Below are positions 17,668 to 26,590 of a stretch of 64,000 nt of DNA, piece by piece (within the stretch, counting starts at the first letter, position 1; every line of letters begins with the position of its first letter). The translations under genes were made by a program, and so were the position numbers. The notes beneath the pieces were generated by a model, which saw nothing but the letters and a program-made list of their open reading frames with translations, ran no database searches and was not told the origin of the DNA. The stretch is from Bacillota bacterium. GTDB lineage: Bacteria; Bacillota; Clostridia; Oscillospirales; Ruminococcaceae. The DNA is taken from assembly GCA_023439835.1 (NCBI GenBank), contig JAEXUW010000016.1, positions 56,362 through 120,361 of the forward strand. The letters run 5' to 3'.

Positions 17668-18561
17668 TTATTCAAAAAAGTTCTTAAACACCGACAGCTC
17701 ATTTTCATCATAGCTTACTTTCCCAAGCCCCAGAAAAGAACCGTCAAAGCTAAATATTTGATATATTTCATTTCCCGGTGTGAAGCACACCCTCGCGGAA
17801 TCAAGCTTAATACCGTTTTTATATTTTGCCGTCTGAATTTCGTCAAGAAAGATTTTTTCATATTCTTCAAAAGCCTTTTGAATCGGAATAATTACCTCAC
17901 AAAGCCTTTCCGACCTTTTAAGCTCGACTATTTCGTCGAAGGTCAAACAATCTTTAAGCAAAAATCCGCTTGAGGAGTTTCTGACAAGAGAGCTCATCGC
18001 CGCAAAGCAGCCAAGCTTTTCGCCCATATCGTGAATAATAGTGCGAATATAAGTCCCCTTTGAGCAGGAGATAAACACTGTGCCTTCTTGTTCTTTCTCG
18101 TCAAAGTCAAGGAGCTTTATTTCGGCGACGTTTATTTTTCGTGACTGGCGTTCAACCTCAATGCCCTGTCTAGCTAAGTCATACAGGCGTTTTCCACCAA
18201 CAGAAACAGCCGAATACATCGGCGGAAGCTGGTCGGTTTCACCCAGAAAGCTCAAAAGAGCGTTAGAAACGTCCTGTCGGCTTGTCACTATATCAGACTT
18301 TTTTAAAACTGTGCCGGTGATATCCTGTGTGTCGGTTTTTATTCCAAGCCTAAAGCCGGCGGTATAGCTTTTTTCATTGTTCGGGAGTATGTCGCAGGCT
18401 CTTGTTGCTTTCCCGATAAAAACGGGAAGGACACCGGTCGCCAACGGGTCTAGCGTGCCCGAATGCCCAAGCCTTTTGATTTTTAATATTCCGCGAAGCT
18501 TTGCGATAACGTCAAACGACGTGAACCCCTGGGGCTTGTTTACAAGAAGAATCCCGTTCAT
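17668..18561 (-). CDS. truB: tRNA pseudouridine(55) synthase
   Basis: TruB makes pseudouridine 55 in the T loop of tRNAs. The catalytic Asp lies in GHSGTLDPLATGVLP; KPQGFTSFDV is the conserved N-terminal motif. The 297-residue length suits the TruB core plus a PUA-like tail. It overlaps the preceding nrnA stop by 4 bp (ATGA). Confidence 0.95.
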   Translation of the reverse strand: MNGILLVNKPQGFTSFDVIAKLRGILKIKRLGHSGTLDPLATGVLPVFIGKATRACDILPNNEKSYTAGFRLGIKTDTQDITGTVLKKSDIVTSRQDVSNALLSFLGETDQLPPMYSAVSVGGKRLYDLARQGIEVERQSRKINVAEIKLLDFDEKEQEGTVFISCSKGTYIRTIIHDMGEKLGCFAAMSSLVRNSSSGFLLKDCLTFDEIVELKRSERLCEVIIPIQKAFEEYEKIFLDEIQTAKYKNGIKLDSARVCFTPGNEIYQIFSFDGSFLGLGKVSYDENELSVFKNFFE

Positions 18562-19514
18562 CCTATCATATCAAGCGCACGACAGCAAGCGCTCAGAAGC
18601 CTTTTCTTAATGTCGGGAAGCTCGCCCTTCATCTCACAGCCGGCAGCTCTGACGTGCCCGCCGCCGCCGAATTCGGCACAAATGGCAGAAGCGTCAATTT
18701 CATCTGTCGTTCTAACTGAAACTCTAAATATGTTCTCTTCACGCTGTTTTACTAAAAGTCCAATCTGAACCCCTTCAACCTGAAGCGTAATGGATGTAAG
18801 TCCGTCAAATTCAGCCGGGTCTATTCCGCTGAGAGTGATAAGGTCAGAGCTGACGATTATCATAGAGCAGCGGTTGTCAAAGAAGAATTCCATGCTTTTT
18901 GCCGCAGCCTGCTCGACAAGTATTCTGCCCATTGACTTAACGTCGAACATTGCGCGGTTAATTTTTGCATAGTCAATTTGAAATTTCATTAGCTCTGCTG
19001 CAATTTCATGTGTTCTTGACGTAGTGCTTTCATATTTAAAACAGCCTGTGTCTGTCGCTATTCCGGTATACAGACACTTCGCTATCAGTGTGTTAATCGG
19101 CTTTCCCGACGCTTTGAAAACCTCAAAAAGCACCTCGGCAGCCGCCGAAGCCTTCCCGTCGAGAAGTGTTTGCTTTGCATAAAACGTATTAGAAATGTGA
19201 TGGTCAATACAAAGGTCAATCATACCAGGCTCTTTGTATTTTGACAGATTTTCACCGAGAAGCTTTTCGTCGGCGGTGTCAACAGAAATGACACATCCCT
19301 CTTCAAACTCCATCGGGGAATAATCGCTGTACAAAAAGCTGTATCTTGCGGGAAGCTCGTCATTATTCAAAACGTTCGCCTTTTTCCCCATTGCTCTTAA
19401 AAATTCACAAAGGGCAAAGCCACAGCCCAGCGTATCACCGTCGGGATTTCTGTGTGTCAAAATGCTAACATTGTCACATTCCTCAAGAAAATTCACTACT
19501 GCATTTATATCCAT
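18558..19514 (-). CDS. nrnA: DHH/DHHA1 phosphoesterase (NrnA-type nanoRNase / pAp phosphatase)
   Basis: Degrades very short RNAs and can dephosphorylate 3'-phosphoadenosine 5'-phosphate. The 318-residue protein has the DHH motifs THRNPDGDTLGCG, DLCIDHHISN and the DHHA1 glycine-rich motif EFGGGGHVRAAGCE. Its position between rbfA and truB is normal for Clostridia. Starts at ATG 19514 with AGGGGG upstream. Confidence 0.92.
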   Translation of the reverse strand: MDINAVVNFLEECDNVSILTHRNPDGDTLGCGFALCEFLRAMGKKANVLNNDELPARYSFLYSDYSPMEFEEGCVISVDTADEKLLGENLSKYKEPGMIDLCIDHHISNTFYAKQTLLDGKASAAAEVLFEVFKASGKPINTLIAKCLYTGIATDTGCFKYESTTSRTHEIAAELMKFQIDYAKINRAMFDVKSMGRILVEQAAAKSMEFFFDNRCSMIIVSSDLITLSGIDPAEFDGLTSITLQVEGVQIGLLVKQREENIFRVSVRTTDEIDASAICAEFGGGGHVRAAGCEMKGELPDIKKRLLSACCRALDMIG

Positions 19515-19534
19515 CTTTTATACTTCCCCCTGAA

Positions 19535-19897
19535 TCAGACGGTGTTGTTATCGTCGGAAGAAAATTCCTTTAACAGCTTATTGATTTCAACACTATGCTC
19601 CATCGAATTATCGGCAATGAATTTAAGCTCAGGGCAACGCCTTAAATGAAGTCTGTTTGAAAGCTCTCTCTTTATATATCCTGATGCGCTTTCAAATCCC
19701 TTTACAGCTTCCTTTGCTTTTTCAAATCCGTCAATACTGCTTACATATACCTTGCAGTACGAATTGTCACTGGAAATATCACATCTGATTATTGTGAGAA
19801 GCCCGCCTGCAATTCTCGGGTCCTTCAGCTCTCTTGCAAGAGCGGAAATTTCTCTTTTCATATCCTCGGCCAGACGGCCCGACTTGAAGTTTGGCAT
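19535..19897 (-). CDS. rbfA: 30S ribosome-binding factor RbfA
   Basis: A late 30S maturation and cold-adaptation factor. 120 residues with the KH-like fold; typical segments are RLAEDMKREISALARELKDPRI and LHLRRCPELKFIADNSMEHSVEI. AGGAGG precedes ATG 19897, 27 bp after infB. Confidence 0.95.
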   Translation of the reverse strand: MPNFKSGRLAEDMKREISALARELKDPRIAGGLLTIIRCDISSDNSYCKVYVSSIDGFEKAKEAVKGFESASGYIKRELSNRLHLRRCPELKFIADNSMEHSVEINKLLKEFSSDDNNTV

Positions 19898-19924
19898 AAC
19901 AATCCTCCTGACGGATTAATAATA

Positions 19925-22594
19925 TTAATCCCTGTATTCTTCGATTATAAACGCTTCGTATATGTCACCCTCTTTAATGTCATTAAATCTGTCAAGTGTA
20001 ATTCCGCATTCATATCCTTGTGCAACGTCTTTGACATCGTCTTTAAATCTCTTCAGCGTTGACATTTTGTCAACCGCTATGATAATTCCGTCACGGACAA
20101 TACGTATTTCACAGTTTCTCATCACCTTGCCGTTGACAACATAACAGCCTGCAACAGTTCCGACATTTGTGATTTTATAAACCTGACGCACTTCAATTCT
20201 CGCACATTCAACCTCACGGGTTTTAGGTGCAAGCATTCCCTTCATAGCCGTCGAGATTTCCTCAATAGCGTCATAAATGATTCTGTAAAGTCTGATATCA
20301 ACACCGTCACGCTGTGCGTTTTCCATTGCCACAGGGTCGGGACGGACATTAAATCCGACGATAATTGCATTTGAAGCGTTAGCAAGCATAACGTCGCTTT
20401 CTGAAACTCCACCAACACCGCCGTGAATAACCTTAACTCTGACTTCTTCGTTTGTGAGCTTTTCAAGTGACTGCTTAACAGCTTCGACAGAGCCTTGAAC
20501 GTCAGCCTTGACGATAATCGGAAGCTCCTTCATTTCGCCCTGTGAAATCTGGCTGAACAGATTATCAAGGGTGACCTTCTGATACTGAGCAAACTGAGCT
20601 TCCTTCGCCTTGAACTTTCTCTGGTCAACAAGCTCACGGGCAAGTCTTTCATCCTCAACTGAATTGAAGGTGTCGCCCGCTGCCGGTGCTTCGGCTAGTC
20701 CCGTTATTTCAACAGGAACAGATGGTCCGGCTTCCGTTACAATCTGCCCCTTATCATTTGTCATTACTCTGACACGTCCGACGGTTGTTCCGGCAATTAT
20801 TACATCGCCTGTTTTTAGCGTTCCGTTTTGAACAAGAACAGTGGCAACAGGTCCTCTGCCCTTATCAAGCCTTGCCTCAACTACGATACCCTTAGACAGT
20901 CTGTTTGGGTTCGCCTTCAGTTCCCTCACTTCTGCGATAAGAAGTATATTTTCAAGCAAGTCGTCTATTCCCTGTCCGGTTATCGCCGAAACGGGAACGC
21001 AAATGACATCTCCGCCCCATTCCTCGACTACTAGTCCATGCTCTGTTAGCTCCTGCTTTACTCTTTCGGGATTTGCGTTTTCTTTATCCATTTTATTGAC
21101 TGCAACAATAATTGAAACTCCCGCTGCCTTTGCGTGATTAATCGCCTCGACAGTCTGCGGCATTATGCCGTCGTCAGCCGCTACAACAAGAATTGCAATA
21201 TCCGTCATGTTTGCGCCTCTTGCTCTCATAGCTGTGAAAGCGGCGTGCCCCGGTGTATCAAGGAAGGTAATTTCCTTGCCTTTGCAATTTACTCTGTAAG
21301 CGCCTATATGCTGTGTAATACCGCCTGCTTCGCTTGCGGTTACATTTGCGTTTCTAATTTTGTCAAGAAGTGAGGTCTTTCCGTGGTCAACGTGCCCCAT
21401 AACGACAACGATAGGTGAACGCTCGACAAGATTTTCGTCATTATCCTGCGTTTCGTCGATAAGACGCTCCTCAATAGTGACGATGACTTCTTTTTCAACC
21501 TTTGCGCCAAACTCTTCAGAAACAAGAGCGGCGGTATCGTAGTCGATAATTTGATTTATTGTGACAACCTCGCCGAGCATAAACAGCTTCTTGATAACGT
21601 CAGAAGCGGTAACCTTTAGTCTTACCGCAAGCTCAGACACAACGATTTCGTCAGGAATAAGAACCTTAAGCTGCTGCTTTCTAGCTCTTTCAAGCTCAAG
21701 TCTTTTAAGCTTTTCGGCTTCGGTTTCCTTTCTTGAAAACTGTGGCTTATTCTTCTGTGCAGACTTTTGATTTATCTTTTGCTTTTTAGCGAAATTATCC
21801 CTTGTGTTTCTCTGGGTTTCAGCCAAATTGGTATATTTCTCATTATATTTGTCAAGCTCAATATAGCTTCCTCTTGTGTCAACGGTTCTTGTGACAACCT
21901 CTGCCCTTGCTGAATTATTGTCCTTAGGCGCAACTGTGTTTAGCTGCTGCTTCACGTGCTGCTGCTTTACAGGTTGCTGCTGAGGTTGATTTTTCACAGG
22001 CGAAACAGTTGGTCTCTGCTGCGACTTGTTCTGGAATTTCTGAACCTGCTGACTTTGTGGTCTTGCTCCGGCAGGCTGATTTTGCGGTCTTGCTCCGGCA
22101 GGCTGATTTTGTGGTCTTGCTCCAACAGGCTGATTTTGTGGTCTTGCCGCAGACTGATTTTGAGAATTATAAGACTGTTGATTATTTGGTCTTTCAGCCC
22201 TGTCTGAACGATTCTGATTTGGCTGAAAAGAAGGTTTGTTATTATTCTGATTAGGAAGTCTGTCGGGCTTTCTAGCGACATTAGCGTCTTTCTGAGCCGG
22301 CTTCGCAACAGGCGCTTCGGCGGGCTTTTCAGGCTGAGGCTTCACTTCGGGCGCCGCTTTTGGAGCTTCGGGCTCACTCTTGACAGCCTTGGCGGCAAAA
22401 AACGCGTCAAAGCTTGTCACCTGATTATTCTGTGAGAAATATTCAAGCGCATAATTAATCTCCTCCTGCGGGAGAGTTGTCATGGGCTTTCTGCTTCCCT
22501 CAAAATTCTTCGCCAGAAGTTCAATAACGTCCTGATTTGAAACGTTCAAATCCTTTGCCAGCTCGTGCAGCTTGTATTTGGAAATCATACTCAT
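19925..22594 (-). CDS. infB: Translation initiation factor IF-2
   Basis: GTPase that places fMet-tRNA on the 30S subunit. 889 residues: an N-terminal IF2-N domain, a long Ala/Pro/Gln/Asn-rich linker (about residues 70-230), a second IF2-N domain, then the G domain with GHVDHGKTSLLD, DTPGHAAF and NKMDK, and domains II-IV. The linker contains a 9-residue tandem repeat encoded by a 27-bp DNA repeat. AGGAGG lies 12 bases before ATG 22594; a second ATG two codons later is an alternative start. Confidence 0.97.
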   Translation of the reverse strand: MSMISKYKLHELAKDLNVSNQDVIELLAKNFEGSRKPMTTLPQEEINYALEYFSQNNQVTSFDAFFAAKAVKSEPEAPKAAPEVKPQPEKPAEAPVAKPAQKDANVARKPDRLPNQNNNKPSFQPNQNRSDRAERPNNQQSYNSQNQSAARPQNQPVGARPQNQPAGARPQNQPAGARPQSQQVQKFQNKSQQRPTVSPVKNQPQQQPVKQQHVKQQLNTVAPKDNNSARAEVVTRTVDTRGSYIELDKYNEKYTNLAETQRNTRDNFAKKQKINQKSAQKNKPQFSRKETEAEKLKRLELERARKQQLKVLIPDEIVVSELAVRLKVTASDVIKKLFMLGEVVTINQIIDYDTAALVSEEFGAKVEKEVIVTIEERLIDETQDNDENLVERSPIVVVMGHVDHGKTSLLDKIRNANVTASEAGGITQHIGAYRVNCKGKEITFLDTPGHAAFTAMRARGANMTDIAILVVAADDGIMPQTVEAINHAKAAGVSIIVAVNKMDKENANPERVKQELTEHGLVVEEWGGDVICVPVSAITGQGIDDLLENILLIAEVRELKANPNRLSKGIVVEARLDKGRGPVATVLVQNGTLKTGDVIIAGTTVGRVRVMTNDKGQIVTEAGPSVPVEITGLAEAPAAGDTFNSVEDERLARELVDQRKFKAKEAQFAQYQKVTLDNLFSQISQGEMKELPIIVKADVQGSVEAVKQSLEKLTNEEVRVKVIHGGVGGVSESDVMLANASNAIIVGFNVRPDPVAMENAQRDGVDIRLYRIIYDAIEEISTAMKGMLAPKTREVECARIEVRQVYKITNVGTVAGCYVVNGKVMRNCEIRIVRDGIIIAVDKMSTLKRFKDDVKDVAQGYECGITLDRFNDIKEGDIYEAFIIEEYRD
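22058..22162. repeat. 27-bp tandem repeat inside infB (linker)
   Basis: Three head-to-tail 27-bp copies (22058-22084, 22085-22111, 22112-22138) and a degenerate fourth, coding for a 9-residue ARPQNQPAG unit. Copies one and two differ by one base, so the array is young and likely to vary in copy number between strains. It lies in the flexible IF-2 linker and keeps the reading frame. Confidence 0.9.
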
Positions 22595-22656
22595 AGGCTA
22601 ATTATCCTCCTAAAATCATTGGTCAAAATCATCATCTATATCAACATATATTCATA

Positions 22657-22968
22657 TTAAACATCTTCTAAAGAGCTAAAAATACGCTCAAATTTATCTG
22701 AAAAACCTTTGTCACAAACCCCGAGTATTCCCGATTTTTTCCCGAGTGCCGCCCAAATCTGATTCATGTCGGCATCAAGCGGAAAAACCTTCACGCCTGC
22801 TCTTTCACAAACAAAGCGTATTTCCTTTAGAGAGTTTGCTGAAATATCAGCGGTTGTGAGGACTATGCGAAGCGTGTTTTCCCTTAAAGCGTCCTTAACA
22901 GGATCCATTCCCATTGAAAGCTTTCCGGCACGACGGCACATCGTCAGCAGTGACAGGGCTTTATTCAT
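22657..22968 (-). CDS. L7Ae/L30e-family ribosome-associated protein (YlxQ-like)
   Basis: A 103-residue L7Ae-family protein expected to bind kink-turn RNA. It begins MNKALSLLTMCRRAGKLSMGMD, the characteristic start of YlxQ-type proteins between ylxR and infB. It overlaps ylxR by 8 bp. The cellular target in this lineage is not established. Confidence 0.88.
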   Translation of the reverse strand: MNKALSLLTMCRRAGKLSMGMDPVKDALRENTLRIVLTTADISANSLKEIRFVCERAGVKVFPLDADMNQIWAALGKKSGILGVCDKGFSDKFERIFSSLEDV

Positions 22969-23227
22969 CGTTCATTTCCTTTTCGAGAGAATCGTATATA
23001 TCGGTTGAAATTTGACAGCTGAATGCCTTTTCAAGCTTTCTTGCCTTTCGTGCGGCTTTCAAGCACTCAATGCTTCCGCATATATAAGCGCCTCTACCGT
23101 TTTTCTTCCCTGTTTTGTCGAGAGAAATTTCACCCTCAGGCGAGCGGACAACCCTGACAAGCTCTCTTTTCTGCTTCATTTCGCCGCATCCCAGACACAT
23201 TCTCAAGGGAATTTTCTTCGGCTTCAT
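22961..23227 (-). CDS. ylxR: YlxR family protein (DUF448)
   Basis: An 88-residue nucleic-acid-binding protein of the YlxR/DUF448 family. The signature RMCLGCGEMKQKRELVRVVR and the motif GRGAYICGSIECL are visible, including paired cysteines. It sits between nusA and ylxQ, as in B. subtilis. Members have been linked to transcription control, including of RNase P RNA, but its role here is inferred only from the family. Confidence 0.92.
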   Translation of the reverse strand: MKPKKIPLRMCLGCGEMKQKRELVRVVRSPEGEISLDKTGKKNGRGAYICGSIECLKAARKARKLEKAFSCQISTDIYDSLEKEMNDE

Positions 23228-23263
23228 ATCATCACCCCATTAATTAACGCGGAATATAATGTA

Positions 23264-24310
23264 TTATTCGGTAACGGGTATTTCGGGAACAATGTCAATC
23301 TTATAGCCTGTTAGTCTAGCGGCAAGCTTAGCGTTTTGACCCTTGTTGCCGATTGCCAGAGAAAGCTGATTGTTCGGAACAACAGCAGTGCATGAGCGAG
23401 TGCCGTCGTCGGATAAGGTTACGCTAATAACCTCAGCGGGAGCAAGCGACCTTGCGATAAACTCATCATCATTTTCAGAAAAAGGGATTATATCAATTTT
23501 TTCGCCGCAAAGCTCGTTCACTATGTTTGTTATTCTTGAACGCTTAGGTCCGATACAAGCGCCGACAGCGTCAACGTTAGAGTCCTTGCTGTATACGGCA
23601 ATCTTGCTTCTTGAGCCGGCTTCTCTTGAAATTGCTTTTACCTCGACTGTTCCGTCATATATTTCGGGAACCTCAAGCTCAAATATTCTCTTGACAAGGT
23701 CACGGTGCGTTCTTGAAATTTTTATTGTGGGCTTTCTGTCGGGATTTACTATACCGACGACATAAACCTTGATAATATCACCGGGCTTTAAAACCTCACC
23801 GGGAATCTGCTCATTTCTAAGAAGATATACCTCATTGTTGTCGATGGTGAGAACTGCATTCCCCGTCACAGGCTCAACCTTCTGAACGGTAGCAGGAACA
23901 CATTCATGCTCCTTATCGTGAAACTGTGAAAGCAGATGCTCTTTTTCAAATTCCTTTATATCGTGGCGAATAGACTGCTTTGCCGACTGAGCAGCAACAC
24001 GCCCGAACTGTGCTGTCGAAAGTGCTATTTCACAAACTCCGCCGATCATCGCATTAGGATCTATTGTTTTTGCCTCGTCAATATTGATTTGGTTTCCGTT
24101 TTCAGGCTCACCCTCAACAACGTCTTTGAGAATTTTCATTTCAAATTTATTCTTCTCAGGGTCAATAACAATATTTATATTTTCACAGTCAGGGTTATCC
24201 TTTTTAATAGCCTTCATGACACCCTGACGAATTTTTTCAACCAAAACCTCCGCCGAAATTTTGTTTTCTTTCTGAAGAAGTGTAAGCGCCTCGAAAAACT
24301 CCTTATTCAT
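23264..24310 (-). CDS. nusA: Transcription termination/antitermination protein NusA
   Basis: RNA polymerase-associated factor controlling pausing, termination and antitermination. At 348 residues it has the N-terminal polymerase-binding domain, S1 (VTGNAVLTIDNNEVYLLRNEQIPGE region), KH1 (GACIGPKRSRI) and KH2 (AIGNKGQNAKLAARLTG), without the C-terminal acidic repeats of Proteobacteria. Start taken at ATG 24310 with GGAGG nine bases upstream, rather than six codons earlier. Confidence 0.96.
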   Translation of the reverse strand: MNKEFFEALTLLQKENKISAEVLVEKIRQGVMKAIKKDNPDCENINIVIDPEKNKFEMKILKDVVEGEPENGNQINIDEAKTIDPNAMIGGVCEIALSTAQFGRVAAQSAKQSIRHDIKEFEKEHLLSQFHDKEHECVPATVQKVEPVTGNAVLTIDNNEVYLLRNEQIPGEVLKPGDIIKVYVVGIVNPDRKPTIKISRTHRDLVKRIFELEVPEIYDGTVEVKAISREAGSRSKIAVYSKDSNVDAVGACIGPKRSRITNIVNELCGEKIDIIPFSENDDEFIARSLAPAEVISVTLSDDGTRSCTAVVPNNQLSLAIGNKGQNAKLAARLTGYKIDIVPEIPVTE

Positions 24311-24330
24311 TTTCCCAATTCCTCCCAATA

Positions 24331-24816
24331 TTATTCAAAAAGGTCGCTGTCATCATCGAGCTTGACATAAGCGCAGTCAGAAAGCTTTATTTCGGTTTTG
24401 TTCGCGTCACTGCCTTCTATTAAAACTGTTTCCTTATTATATTCTGAAAGAAGTCCGCTGATTTCTTTTATAGAATCAACCGCCCTGATAAGTCGTGCAG
24501 TTACAGGACTTCCTAAAAATTTCTCAAAATGAGCCGGACGAACAAGCTTTCTTCCAAGCCCTGTCGAACCGACTTCAAAAATATAGCTTATGTCAATCGG
24601 GTCAAGCTCGTCAAGAAGCTTGTTCAAAGGGCGTGTGAGAGCCTCACAGTCCTCAATCGTAACGCCGCCGTCCTTGTCAATAAAAACCCTGAGATACCAT
24701 AAAGCGCCTTCCTTTTCAAAGCGAACGTCCCAAATCTCAAGCCCAAGCTTTTCAGCAAGCGGCTTTGCAAGCGCAAATATTTTCTCGGCGGTAGTTGAAC
24801 TTTTACTTCCTGCCAT
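24331..24816 (-). CDS. rimP: Ribosome maturation factor RimP
   Basis: Needed for 30S subunit assembly. The 161 residues include GLEIWDVRFEKEGALWYLRVFIDKDGGVTIEDCE in family-typical order and EVGSTGLGRKLVRPAHFEKFLG. First gene of the nusA-infB operon; GGAGG precedes ATG 24816. Confidence 0.94.
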   Translation of the reverse strand: MAGSKSSTTAEKIFALAKPLAEKLGLEIWDVRFEKEGALWYLRVFIDKDGGVTIEDCEALTRPLNKLLDELDPIDISYIFEVGSTGLGRKLVRPAHFEKFLGSPVTARLIRAVDSIKEISGLLSEYNKETVLIEGSDANKTEIKLSDCAYVKLDDDSDLFE

Positions 24817-24838
24817 GGTTAACCTCCATACAATAAGG

Positions 24839-24864
24839 AAAGACCGGAAGTTTCCGATCTTTCA
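24839..24864 (-). promoter_or_regulatory. Leader hairpin of the rimP-nusA-infB operon
   Basis: A 12-bp stem with one G-U pair and a 2-base centre (GAAAGATCGGAA paired with TTCCGGTCTTTC on the minus strand) lies between the promoter and rimP. No T-run follows, so it is not a terminator for the operon. It might stabilise the transcript or take part in feedback by NusA; neither is shown by sequence. Confidence 0.5.
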
Positions 24865-24886
24865 GCATTTACTATTGAATATAAGT

Positions 24887-24915
24887 ATTATACCACCATT
24901 TTTTTAAAAATGCAA
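24887..24915 (-). promoter_or_regulatory. Promoter of the rimP-nusA-infB operon
   Basis: On the minus strand TTGCAT, 17 bp, TATAAT, about 70 bp upstream of rimP. Confidence 0.75.
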
Positions 24916-25102
24916 GGTTTTTTTTAACTAATATAACATATGTTTTTTCACTGTTATTTGCACAAAAAGCATGAAAACAAAGAGCTTGCCTATATCTCTA
25001 TCGTTTTTCAGCGAAAAAAGCTTTAAAAGCCTGTTCGGCTTGTCATTATTTGTTGTGCCCAATCATATAGATTATTATAATTCACTAGGAAAGAGGGATA
25101 CT

Positions 25103-25699
25103 ATGTTTGTAAAAACAGTTAAAGTTAAAAAGCCGAATCCGATAGCAGTAGTAATTGTCCTTGCGGCAATTCTTGTGCTGATTGCAGTATGGGTATTTGA
25201 TTTTGGCGGTGGAAATAATCTTAAGGATAAGTATAATCTTCCCACCAACGCCGACAGAACAGCTTTTCTAAAAGACCTCGGCTGGGATGTATCCGCTGTG
25301 GAAAATGACTGCAAGGTTGTGAAAATTCCAGTGACGTTCAATGAAATTTATATCGGCTATAACAAGCTTCAAAAACAACAGGGCTTTGATCTTAGCGATT
25401 ATAAAGGAAAGACAGTTGAAATTTATACTTATGACGTGTATAATTATCCTGATAAGCCAAGTGGAATCATCGCTCATCTAGTTATATGCGAGAGCAAGCT
25501 TGTAGCAGGCGATATCTGCAGCACTGAGCTAAACGGCTTTATGCACGGGCTTATGCCAATTGATGGAAAAGGACTGAAAAATAATGACTCCAGCGCCGAC
25601 GAACAGGCAATCGCACCCGCCCAAACAACCTCACCAGCCGAAACAGTCGTCGTTATCGGAACAGAAGGAACAGACGTCACAGAGTTCCCCGAAAAATAA
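25103..25699 (+). CDS. Membrane-anchored DUF4830-like protein, 198 aa
   Basis: A single N-terminal membrane helix (PIAVVIVLAAILVLIAVWVF) carries an extracytoplasmic domain containing RTAFLKDLGWDV and IPVTFNEIYIGYNKLQKQQGFDL, which I recognise as DUF4830-like. A Ser/Thr/Pro/Ala-rich tail follows. ATG 25103 is preceded by AGAGGGA; the longer frame from 24971 lies over the divergent promoter region and is rejected. The last 116 bp also encode the N-terminus of the next gene in another frame. Function unknown. Confidence 0.75.
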   Translation: MFVKTVKVKKPNPIAVVIVLAAILVLIAVWVFDFGGGNNLKDKYNLPTNADRTAFLKDLGWDVSAVENDCKVVKIPVTFNEIYIGYNKLQKQQGFDLSDYKGKTVEIYTYDVYNYPDKPSGIIAHLVICESKLVAGDICSTELNGFMHGLMPIDGKGLKNNDSSADEQAIAPAQTTSPAETVVVIGTEGTDVTEFPEK

Positions 25700-26438
25700 A
25701 AGCGTCAGGCTTGACAAATTCATCTGCGACAACCTCCCCGATATATCAAGAAGCGGTGTTAAGCTTCTCGTCAAAAGTGGGAAGGTTTTGCTTAACTCTG
25801 TCCGTGCTGTCACTTATGATGTCAAGATAAATCCAGATAAGGACACTGTATGCGTTGATGGAAAAGAAATACTATATAAAGAGCATGTCTATATCATGCT
25901 CAACAAACCTCAGGGGGTGGTCTGTTCCACGCGGGACGGACTATCCCCTACTGTGCTTTCGTTAATTCCAGAAAATTTAAACAGAAAAGGACTTTTCCCG
26001 GCGGGAAGGCTTGATAAGGATACCGAGGGCTTTGTTCTTATTACCGATGACGGCGAATTGGCGCACAGAATGCTCGCTCCTAAAAGCCATGTTCCCAAGC
26101 TGTATTATGTCATGCTTGAAAGCGCTGTCGGCGACAATTATAAAGAGCGCTTTAATGAAGGAATAACCTTAAAATCAGGCGAGAAATGTCTTCCCGCCGG
26201 TTTTATTGCTGATGAAGAAAGCGACAGAGCTTGCCAGGTTATTCTTCATGAGGGTATGTTTCATCAGGTCAAAAGAATGTTCGAAGCACTTGATAACAGC
26301 GTGGTATTTTTGAAGCGAATTCGCATCGGAAGTCTGAATCTTGATCCGAATTTATTGCCCGGTGAATGCAAAGAAATAATGCACAAAGATGTTGAAAAAC
26401 TTTTGGAACGCCCTGTTTTAGCGGTTCAAAACATTTAA
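25584..26438 (+). CDS. RsuA/RluB-family pseudouridine synthase with overlapping N-terminal extension
   Basis: Isomerises uridine in rRNA. After a 39-residue Pro/Gln/Ser-rich stretch come an S4 RNA-binding domain (RLDKFICDN...SGVKLLVKSGKV) and the catalytic domain with the Asp in FPAGRLDKDTEGF. C-terminal FHQVKRMFEALD fits RsuA, whose target is position 516 of 16S rRNA. No ATG, GTG or TTG exists in frame between ATG 25584 and the S4 domain, so translation must begin inside the preceding gene; AAAGGA sits about 10 bases upstream of that ATG. Confidence 0.88.
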   Translation: MTPAPTNRQSHPPKQPHQPKQSSLSEQKEQTSQSSPKNKSVRLDKFICDNLPDISRSGVKLLVKSGKVLLNSVRAVTYDVKINPDKDTVCVDGKEILYKEHVYIMLNKPQGVVCSTRDGLSPTVLSLIPENLNRKGLFPAGRLDKDTEGFVLITDDGELAHRMLAPKSHVPKLYYVMLESAVGDNYKERFNEGITLKSGEKCLPAGFIADEESDRACQVILHEGMFHQVKRMFEALDNSVVFLKRIRIGSLNLDPNLLPGECKEIMHKDVEKLLERPVLAVQNI

Positions 26439-26501
26439 ACCGGTGTCAATTTTTAGTCATTTTAAATAAAGACGTTTTTTAATCTTTAGTAAAAAAGGCT
26501 C

Positions 26502-26573
26502 TTGTATTTAAGCAGATAAATTTGTTATCATAAGAGCATAGCTAATAATCAAAAAAATTAGCAGATAAATTTT
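26502..26573 (+). promoter_or_regulatory. Putative msmK promoter with a direct repeat
   Basis: TTGTAT, 18 bp, TATCAT at 26502-26531 is a weak promoter match. The 12-mer GCAGATAAATTT occurs twice, at about 26512 and 26561, one copy in the spacer and one just before the Shine-Dalgarno. It could be an operator pair or a small duplication. Confidence 0.35.
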
Positions 26574-26590
26574 AGGGAGGTCCTATAATA

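Noticed and set aside
22058..22162. CRISPR-like repeat array
   Set aside because: The repeats are contiguous 27-bp units without spacers and are in frame within infB.
21956..22308. Arg/Ser/Gln-rich ORFs opposite infB
   Set aside because: Shadow frames of the repetitive IF-2 linker; no start signals.
24971..25102. N-terminal extension of the DUF4830-like gene
   Set aside because: The ATG at 24971 has no Shine-Dalgarno and would add 44 residues before a normal membrane-anchor start; ATG 25103 has AGAGGGA.
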